A stretch of 64,000 nt of DNA from assembly GCF_937770335.1 (NCBI RefSeq), contig NZ_CALJHY010000007.1:434001-498000 (forward strand), read 5' to 3'. A program made the position numbers and the translations under genes. Under the pieces are notes generated by a model. That model was not told where the DNA came from, did not search any database, and saw nothing but the letters and a program-made list of their open reading frames with translations. The stretch's first letter is position 1. The number at the start of each line of letters is the position of its first letter. Source of the DNA: an uncultured Glaciecola sp. (GTDB lineage Bacteria > Pseudomonadota > Gammaproteobacteria > Enterobacterales > Alteromonadaceae). Positions 57,865 to 64,000 of the stretch are shown piece after piece.

Positions 57865-59322
57865 TTAACCTGCTCTGGATTTCATCTTTGCTTTTATGAC
57901 TATTTTAAGTTTATCGAATAACTCAGAGCACGCCAGTTTGCATCTCAACATAATATGGTCATTTGGATACTTGCGCATATTCAGCACTAAGAATATGCCA
58001 ATCCCCCCAAATACGAATATAAATAAATTTATCGCAATAATGAAACTAATGGTGTCAGTGGACGTCCATGAAACTTTAGGCGGTATCATTACAATTGGCG
58101 GAGTAAACGGCATACTAGCGTTATTTTGACCCAAATCTGGCTCGGGCTCAGGAGGTGCTGTAGTAAAAAACGTATGCTCTGGCACATTAATAATCACTTC
58201 CCTACCATCGTTTGTTGTCGCGAAAGCAGTAAGCTTAATACGATAGATACCGAAACCGTCGTTTTTTACCTTAATTAATTTTACTAAATCATTAGTCTCG
58301 GTCATGGTTATCTTATCAATTTCGCCATTTGGATGTGTCACGTTGCCATCCAGTAACAGTGAATCGAGTTTTATATGATCGCTGTCCGTGTCGACGCTAA
58401 TAAGGTGTTCGGCTTCATTTGTTTCGTCCACTTCTATATTAATAATAATAGGATTTGGATGTAATATAACCGTTTCGTTAATTTGCTCTCGATTATACAT
58501 TGGTGTTCTTATGCCAAAAGTGGGACGCCACTCGCCGCTAGGGATACTGAGGTTGAACTGCCCAGTGAAAACGCCATCGGCAGCAACTTCGTCAAGTCCT
58601 TCACCATTGTCTTGGAAGCGAGCAATCGTTCGTGAACCCAATCCAAAGTTTTCATAATTTGGATTATTATTACTGACAAAATCGATAGTTAAACTGACAA
58701 CGTCCCTAAATGGCGAAAAGTCCACTTGTTTACCATCGTTCTTGAGGACTGCCGTTTGCTTTATGATTTCACCTGAATAGATATTACTAGGAATAGGCTC
58801 TGCTGCTAAGACAATATCAGCAATGATCATAACTTTGCTACCGGCAAGCACTTGGCCAACCGCTTGCCATGGACCAGGCATCGGTTTCTTTATCATAATC
58901 ATGTCGTAAGTTTCAGTCTCGAACCAGCGTACATTCGTATCTTTTTCGTCATTTTCTATAAATAGTTTAGAACCGTCAGGTCGCACAAGCACAATCGGTG
59001 CAGAGCCACGATCTCTGAAAAACACCATCGTAACTTCATCAACGTCACTGTCGACTCGAAACCGATTATTTAAAAAAAGAACGCTGTTTTGGAAATCAGT
59101 CCCAATCGTAACTATCGCAGGACTATCCCTTTTAGGTTTGGTTTTTTCTAGTTCGGGACTTTGTAGTAAAAGATCACGTTCAGGGAGTCTATTTTCTTGC
59201 GCCTTACCTTCGGCTGAAAACAGGCACAAAAACACCATCAGTAAGATCGCGTAAACGTCGTGATGTAAAATACTATTGTATTGGTTGGCTGCGCCAGACC
59301 ACTTCTTGAGATTGTTTTTCAA
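57865..59322 (-). CDS. TIGR03503 family membrane-anchored protein
   Basis: 485-residue protein of the TIGR03503 family found beside dnaQ in Alteromonadales and vibrios; function unknown. The N-terminal hydrophobic segment (about 25-41, ending EGKAQ) should be cleaved or anchored; a large beta-rich periplasmic part follows with Ig-like sections and a Pro-rich linker; a C-terminal helix (about 428-450) anchors it with a short basic cytoplasmic tail. The start is TTG 59322, 50 bases inside dnaQ; the only later Met (residue 29) would leave half a signal. Confidence 0.8.
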   Translation of the reverse strand: MKNNLKKWSGAANQYNSILHHDVYAILLMVFLCLFSAEGKAQENRLPERDLLLQSPELEKTKPKRDSPAIVTIGTDFQNSVLFLNNRFRVDSDVDEVTMVFFRDRGSAPIVLVRPDGSKLFIENDEKDTNVRWFETETYDMIMIKKPMPGPWQAVGQVLAGSKVMIIADIVLAAEPIPSNIYSGEIIKQTAVLKNDGKQVDFSPFRDVVSLTIDFVSNNNPNYENFGLGSRTIARFQDNGEGLDEVAADGVFTGQFNLSIPSGEWRPTFGIRTPMYNREQINETVILHPNPIIINIEVDETNEAEHLISVDTDSDHIKLDSLLLDGNVTHPNGEIDKITMTETNDLVKLIKVKNDGFGIYRIKLTAFATTNDGREVIINVPEHTFFTTAPPEPEPDLGQNNASMPFTPPIVMIPPKVSWTSTDTISFIIAINLFIFVFGGIGIFLVLNMRKYPNDHIMLRCKLACSELFDKLKIVIKAKMKSRAG

Positions 59323-59986
59323 TTTTGTCTAAGTATGCCTCGTGATTACTTAGTTCATCGGCAGAAGCCTTAACAACCTTTAAGACCCCTTCTAAATTAA
59401 CTGCTCTTGGTGCATTTTTATTCTTAGGATCAGCCCCTTCTGACTCATGCGCCCAACTCATTGCAGTTTGGCCACCAGTCATCCATAAATAAACTTCTGC
59501 GAGGATTTCGCTGTCTAACAAAGCCCCGTGATGAGTACGATGTGTGTTATCTACACCATACACTTTGCATAGTGCGTTTAGGTTATTTTTTTGACCTGGG
59601 CGCATTCCTCTGGCTAGTGCCAAGGTATCTAATACAGTACAAATTTCACTAGTGTACTTGATAGAACTATTATTCAGCGCGAACTCATTATCCATAAAAC
59701 CAATATCGAATGGCGCATTATGAATAACTAATTCGGCACCTTTTATAAAATCGATGAATTCCTGAGCAATTTGTTTAAATGCGGGTTTATCTTTTAAAAA
59801 CTCATTTGTAATACCATGCACAGCTATCGCTTCTTCTTCGATGTCACGATGGGGATTAATATAGACATGGTAGGTATTTCCAGTCAGTTTTCGATTTACC
59901 ATTTCAACACAACCAATCTCAATGATTCGATGACCCTCTTTGGGATTGATACCCGTGGTTTCTGTATCTAAAACTATTTGGCGCAT
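59273..59986 (-). CDS. dnaQ: DNA polymerase III epsilon subunit (proofreading exonuclease)
   Basis: 237-residue DEDDh 3'-5' exonuclease. Exo[10 protein letters not shown] (Asp7, Glu9), Exo[15 protein letters not shown] and Exo[19 protein letters not shown] are present. The C-terminal tail for binding the alpha subunit overlaps the TIGR03503 start. Divergent from rnhA, the same arrangement as E. coli. Confidence 0.95.
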   Translation of the reverse strand: MRQIVLDTETTGINPKEGHRIIEIGCVEMVNRKLTGNTYHVYINPHRDIEEEAIAVHGITNEFLKDKPAFKQIAQEFIDFIKGAELVIHNAPFDIGFMDNEFALNNSSIKYTSEICTVLDTLALARGMRPGQKNNLNALCKVYGVDNTHRTHHGALLDSEILAEVYLWMTGGQTAMSWAHESEGADPKNKNAPRAVNLEGVLKVVKASADELSNHEAYLDKIEKQSQEVVWRSQPIQ

Positions 59987-60064
59987 ACAAAACTTCTTTT
60001 AATTATCATGCTGGCTAGTATACTTCGCCACACTTACACCAGACAATCAGAATTCAGTATAAAA

Positions 60065-60535
60065 ATGAAAAAACTTACCATTTACACCGATGGATCCTGC
60101 TTGGGCAATCCTGGACCCGGAGGTTACGGCGCCTTATTGATATTTAAAGAACACAAAAAGAGATTATCTAAAGGATTTAAGCTAACAACGAATAATCGAA
60201 TGGAGTTACTTGCACCGATAGCTGCATTCAATAGTTTGACAGAAACCTGTACTATCGATTTGTACACCGATAGCCAATATGTAAAAAATGGCATTAGCCA
60301 GTGGATCCATAATTGGAAGAAAAATGGCTGGCGAACAAAAGACAGAAAAGCAGTCAAAAATGCGGACCTATGGCAACAGCTTGACGACGCGGTAAATAAA
60401 CACGAAGTGAATTGGCATTGGGTCAAAGCGCATTCGGGTCAACCTGAAAACGAAGAAGTAGATGATTTGGCTCGCGAAGCCGCTTCATCAATAGGTTTAG
60501 TGACCGATCACGAATATGAAAAAGGTATCGAATGA
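60065..60535 (+). CDS. rnhA: Ribonuclease HI
   Basis: 156 residues, the same as E. coli RNase HI (155). It removes RNA from RNA-DNA hybrids. Active-site residues lie in [31 protein letters not shown] and [14 protein letters not shown] 60065 is chosen because earlier in-frame ATGs add an unrelated 29-residue extension that overlaps dnaQ. Ends ATGA with rlmI. Confidence 0.96.
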   Translation: MKKLTIYTDGSCLGNPGPGGYGALLIFKEHKKRLSKGFKLTTNNRMELLAPIAAFNSLTETCTIDLYTDSQYVKNGISQWIHNWKKNGWRTKDRKAVKNADLWQQLDDAVNKHEVNWHWVKAHSGQPENEEVDDLAREAASSIGLVTDHEYEKGIE

Positions 60536-61713
60536 CATCCATTACATTAAAAATAGAACGTGAAAAGTCAATGTTGCGTCGCCATCCGTGGATTTTCGAA
60601 GGCGCAATAGAGAAAACAGAAGGTGTCATTCGCTCCGGCGATACCGTTGACATTTTAGCAAACGATGGCACTTGGCTAGCTAAAGCTGCATATTCCCCTG
60701 AATCGCAAATTCGCGCAAGGGTATGGTCTTTTACAAAATCAGAAGTTATTGATAATGCCTTTTTTAAGCGCAAAATTGAACAAGCATTGGCCAGAAAACA
60801 AGAGATTTTAAAGAAACATGACACCAACGCATTTCGTCTTATCGCTGCTGAGGCAGACGGTTTACCGGGTATTACGATTGATGTTTATGTTAACGTCGTC
60901 GTTGTACAGTTGTTAAGCGCTGGTGCTGAAAAACATCGAAGTAAAATTTTATGGGCCATATTACAATTGTTTCCAGATGCCATAGTGCACGAAAGAAGCG
61001 ATGTTGATGTTCGTAAAAAAGAGGGATTAACACCCTTAGTACAAACACTTCATGGTGAACTTCCTGATACAGTTATCATTGAAGAAAACGGCGTTAAAAT
61101 TTGTGTCGATTTAATTAACGGACATAAGACTGGTTTTTATTTAGACCAACGAGAAAATAGACGCATTGCGGCCTCATATTGTAATGGCAAAACAGTACTT
61201 AATTGTTTCAGTTTCACAGGCACATTCGGTTTATATGCACTGGCGGCTGGCGCAACTCAAATTATTAACGTTGACGCATCCGAATCAGCATTAACCCTCA
61301 GCGCCAAAAACGTCTCTATTAACGGCTTAGATGAAAGTAAAGTAACGCATTTAAAACGTGATGTATTTGAGCTTCTTAGAGAGTATAAAGAATCAGGAAC
61401 GAAGTTTGACGTTATCGTTCTTGACCCGCCAAAGTTTGTTAGCAGCAAACACAATCTGAGTAAGGCATCTCGCGGTTATAAAGACATAAACCGATTGGCG
61501 TTGTCACTGCTCAACGAAAACGGTACTTTATTAACATTTAGTTGTTCTGGCTTGATGCCGCAAGACTTGTTCCAAAAAATCGTTGCTGATGCAGCATTAG
61601 ATGCTCAGCGTGATGTGTTCTTCGTGCAAAGACTAGCTCAAAGCGAAGACCACCCTGTTAGTGGTAATTTTCCGGAAGGATATTATCTGAAAGGATTAGT
61701 CTGCAAAGTATAG
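60532..61713 (+). CDS. rlmI: 23S rRNA (cytosine1962-C5)-methyltransferase RlmI
   Basis: 393-residue SAM methyltransferase. An N-terminal PUA domain (about 3-80, [20 protein letters not shown]) is followed by a linker and a Rossmann domain with [30 protein letters not shown] and the catalytic Cys in LTFSCSGLM. It overlaps rnhA by four bases, so the two are translationally coupled. No standard terminator follows. Confidence 0.93.
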   Translation: MTSITLKIEREKSMLRRHPWIFEGAIEKTEGVIRSGDTVDILANDGTWLAKAAYSPESQIRARVWSFTKSEVIDNAFFKRKIEQALARKQEILKKHDTNAFRLIAAEADGLPGITIDVYVNVVVVQLLSAGAEKHRSKILWAILQLFPDAIVHERSDVDVRKKEGLTPLVQTLHGELPDTVIIEENGVKICVDLINGHKTGFYLDQRENRRIAASYCNGKTVLNCFSFTGTFGLYALAAGATQIINVDASESALTLSAKNVSINGLDESKVTHLKRDVFELLREYKESGTKFDVIVLDPPKFVSSKHNLSKASRGYKDINRLALSLLNENGTLLTFSCSGLMPQDLFQKIVADAALDAQRDVFFVQRLAQSEDHPVSGNFPEGYYLKGLVCKV

Positions 61714-61727
61714 TTTTGATATCGGTA

Positions 61728-61795
61728 AAGTAACGAAGCTTTCGCCATATTCATGATAAATATGGCGCAATAGTTGCGCAAATAGCTGGTTACTT
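61728..61795. other. Nested inverted-repeat element between rlmI and pilZ gene
   Basis: An outer pair AAGTAAC (61728-61734) / GTTACTT (61789-61795) encloses stem CGCCATAT / ATATGGCG (61743-61750, 61760-61767) and a second stem GCGCAA / TTGCGC (61765-61779) which overlaps the first by three bases. The two inner stems cannot fully coexist. No T-run. Confidence 0.5.
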
Positions 61796-61851
61796 CGCAA
61801 AATTGCAGTAAGCAAGCCTATGTGCACATCCGAATAAGCGTTTAACGCGGA

Positions 61852-62154
61852 TTAAGTCATTTCACTAATTTGTACGCCCAACAAGCAGCTACTTTCAGTT
61901 TCTGAGGTGCAACGTATAACTTTAGCTTTTGCCATAATTGATGGAATTTGATCGCTGTTGGAATCAATAGATACACCAAGCAACGTGCCAATCTCTATAG
62001 TTGGTTGATCTATTTCAAGTGACATTCCAGTCGCACTTATATCCTTGCAGATCGCTTGCATTGTTCGTTGTGCAGGGTCACCTAACAATGCGAGCTCGCA
62101 CGGCGAATTGACCATCATCCTATAAAAATTACGCTTGTCATTATAGCCTGTCAT
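61852..62154 (-). CDS. PilZ-domain protein
   Basis: 100-residue single-domain PilZ protein. The cyclic-di-GMP motif RxxxR is RNFYR at 8-12, and the second motif DISATGMSL fits (D/N)xSxxG. With both motifs present it should bind c-di-GMP. No partner domain and no pilus or flagellar genes nearby; it converges on rlmI and follows nothing on its own strand except hrpA upstream by 78 bp. Confidence 0.85.
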   Translation of the reverse strand: MTGYNDKRNFYRMMVNSPCELALLGDPAQRTMQAICKDISATGMSLEIDQPTIEIGTLLGVSIDSNSDQIPSIMAKAKVIRCTSETESSCLLGVQISEMT

Positions 62155-62232
62155 TTTTCCCTCCGGACTTTATATCTATAGCAACGATACATACATTTAT
62201 ATTGTGCTGGAGATAATATGTCAACTAATAGA

Positions 62233-64000
62233 CTAAAATTCACCCAAACGATTAGTGATACGCTTTAACGAAATTGGCATGCTAGTGCCAAGCTGTTGTG
62301 CGAATAAGGACACTTTAAATTCCTCAATCATCCATTTCACTTCGTCTACTGGCGTTGTATCAACTCCACTTTTTTGCAGTTTAACAATAGCTTCTTCATA
62401 CTTGGCTACTGCTTTGTCTACATCTAACTGATTGCGTCTATCTCGGTTTGTATCTATTTTTAGCTTATCAAATCGTTGACTCAATGCCAGTACATATCGA
62501 TTCCAATCGTCGAGTTTTTCGTAGCCAAAATCATAAACAAAGCCCTTATATACCAGCAAGTTAAGTTGGCTCTTTATAGCGCCAATATTAGTTAGTATAT
62601 TAAGTGGAATATTACCTTTGCACTGTTTTTGAATTCCGTGTGCAACCGTTAGTCCTTTTTCAATTTTCTGTGCTATTTGCAGAGCCAAATCATTAATATT
62701 TTCGCGTACAATTTCGCACGCCTTTTCAAAGTCAGCTTTGTCTCTTATTTGCTGCGCCCTTTCTTTCTCAAACTCTCTGACTAGGTGATCGATTGATGCC
62801 AAAATAATATCATCAATTAAAATATTAATTTGCCCAAAGGAGTTAAAATATAAACTGAGCTTTGCTTTGTTTGGTAGTTTTTGTTGCAAGTATTTTAGCG
62901 GTGAAGGTACTGTATTTTTAATTAATTGATACACACCGAGGCGGTGCGAATATTCGGCTTCGCGCTGATTATCAAAAAGCACAATATCTACTTTACCAGA
63001 TTTTTTAACCAACGCTGGATAAGCTTTAATTTGGAAACCAGCATGTTTCTGCTCAAATGCACTGGGTAGACTTTCAAAGTCCCACGTCTCTAAGTTTTGA
63101 CGCTCAAGTTCAGGTGTAGCAACCGACTCTAGCGTCTCTTTGACCTTACCTCTCAACGAATCTTGAACGTGCGCCAAGTGCTTTCCTTGACTCAATACAG
63201 TTCCTTTATCATCTACAACCACAAAATTGAACTGCAGATGATTAGGTAAATGCGCATCGGCAAAGTCGTCTGCGGTTATAGGAACGCCCGCTATTCTATG
63301 CAACTTTGTTGCAACCGCATGCCTAATAGTCTGAAAATCACCATTTTTATCTAGTGGTTGTATTTCAGATAAACAAGCATTCGCAAAGTCAGGAGCGGGC
63401 ACAAAATTTCGTCTCAATTTTTTTGGTAACGAGCGAATAAGCGATACAATCAACTCATGTTGAAATCCAGGCACCAACCAATCAAAACCTATATCACTGA
63501 GTTGGTTAAGAATAGGTAAAGGAACTTCAAGATTAACACCGTCATTCTCAGCATTTGGCTCGAAAATGTAAGTTAGTGGCAGGCGCAAATTGCCTTGTTT
63601 CCACTCATCAGGAAAATCAATCTTATTGATACCTGAAGCGTCTTTTTTAAGAAGTGCTTGAATGGAGAAATCGAGCAAATCTGGTGTTTTTTTGGTCGCA
63701 ACTTGCCACCATTTTTTGAACTGTGCGTCATTGCAAACGTCAGCTGGTAATTTCTCGTTATAGAAATCACATAAATCATCCTCATCAATCAACAAGTCTC
63801 GGCGCCGAGATTTATGCTCTAAAGTCTCTACCTCTTCTATTAATTTCTGATTTTTGCGTAAAAAAGCATAATTTAATACGCTCTGACCATTAACTAAAGC
63901 CTCACGAATAAATATATCTCGGCAAACAACAGGGTCAATTTGTGAATAATTTACCAAGCGTTTGGACACTATTGGTAACCCAAATAAATTAATATTTACA
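62233..64000 (-). CDS. hrpA: ATP-dependent RNA helicase HrpA, C-terminal part
   Basis: The frame is open to the window edge (NLFGLPIVSKR is still coding before the first in-frame GTG), so this is the last 589 codons of a gene of about 1300 that continues beyond 64000. It holds the HrpA-specific region after the helicase core: PVVCRDIFIREALVNG, ETLEHKSRRRDLLIDED and the DUF3418 C-terminal domain ending SMPISLKRITNRLGEF. HrpA is a DEAH helicase acting on stalled ribosomes or mRNA. The motor motifs are not in the window. Confidence 0.93.
   Translation of the reverse strand, partial: VNINLFGLPIVSKRLVNYSQIDPVVCRDIFIREALVNGQSVLNYAFLRKNQKLIEEVETLEHKSRRRDLLIDEDDLCDFYNEKLPADVCNDAQFKKWWQVATKKTPDLLDFSIQALLKKDASGINKIDFPDEWKQGNLRLPLTYIFEPNAENDGVNLEVPLPILNQLSDIGFDWLVPGFQHELIVSLIRSLPKKLRRNFVPAPDFANACLSEIQPLDKNGDFQTIRHAVATKLHRIAGVPITADDFADAHLPNHLQFNFVVVDDKGTVLSQGKHLAHVQDSLRGKVKETLESVATPELERQNLETWDFESLPSAFEQKHAGFQIKAYPALVKKSGKVDIVLFDNQREAEYSHRLGVYQLIKNTVPSPLKYLQQKLPNKAKLSLYFNSFGQINILIDDIILASIDHLVREFEKERAQQIRDKADFEKACEIVRENINDLALQIAQKIEKGLTVAHGIQKQCKGNIPLNILTNIGAIKSQLNLLVYKGFVYDFGYEKLDDWNRYVLALSQRFDKLKIDTNRDRRNQLDVDKAVAKYEEAIVKLQKSGVDTTPVDEVKWMIEEFKVSLFAQQLGTSMPISLKRITNRLGEF

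Noticed and set aside
61728-61795. Integron attC site
   Set aside because: The outer arm GTTACTT does not fit the attC core GTTRRRY and no integrase or cassette genes are near.

Overview
This is a chromosomal window from an AT-rich gammaproteobacterium (about 40% GC by eye), most likely a low-GC marine member of the Alteromonadales. The evidence is gene content and order: TIGR03503 next to dnaQ/rnhA, purMN followed by DUF3108, wrbA-DUF2069, a long acidic RNase E tail, and a glucosylglycerate (compatible solute) operon. Genus cannot be fixed from this sequence. I see no phage, transposon, IS element, integron or CRISPR array. The window is dense core genome, with novelty confined to a few inserted genes, intergenic elements and one gene relic.

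Layout. 55-12122 keeps an order also known from Escherichia coli (gcvR, bcp, perM, bepA, yfgD/arsC, hda, purM, purN), interrupted here by a TlpA-like thioredoxin, wrbA-DUF2069 and an unrecognised 654-residue lipoprotein with a zinc-protease signature. 12123-18333 holds fadE behind a FadR-type operator, adenosine deaminase, a response regulator without a visible kinase, and cmoAB (tRNA wobble cmo5U). 18534-23342 is a four-gene operon whose predicted enzymes close a cycle of glucosylglycerate synthesis and phosphorolytic recycling: glycerate kinase, phosphatase, GT81 synthase and GH13_18 phosphorylase. 23398-30538 has two small membrane or envelope proteins, alaA, yfbR with a changed HD motif, dgt, msrPQ and a SulA-like SOS gene.

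30682-48488 is the fatty-acid and division block in E. coli order: tatD, holB, tmk, mltG, pabC, fabF, acpP, fabG, fabD, fabH, plsX, rpmF, yceD, maf, rluC, rne, with a HAD phosphatase and an FMN oxidase-like gene added. rne has a roughly 490-nt leader with a strong promoter and a tail carrying 13 tandem six-residue repeats. 48489-57290 contains a decayed ABC-permease end, DUF2058, topA, a lone astB, a DAACS symporter and a lolD plus single Lol permease pair. Three tRNA-Asp genes follow behind a stable-RNA type promoter, then TIGR03503-dnaQ, divergent rnhA-rlmI, a PilZ protein and the 3' part of hrpA, cut by the window edge.

The strongest candidates for follow-up are the complete glucosylglycerate cycle, the metalloprotease-like lipoprotein, YfbR with HE in place of HD, Bcp lacking its resolving cysteine, the structured rne leader and the ABC-permease relic. 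All functional calls are from reading translated sequence and context; no database search was run.
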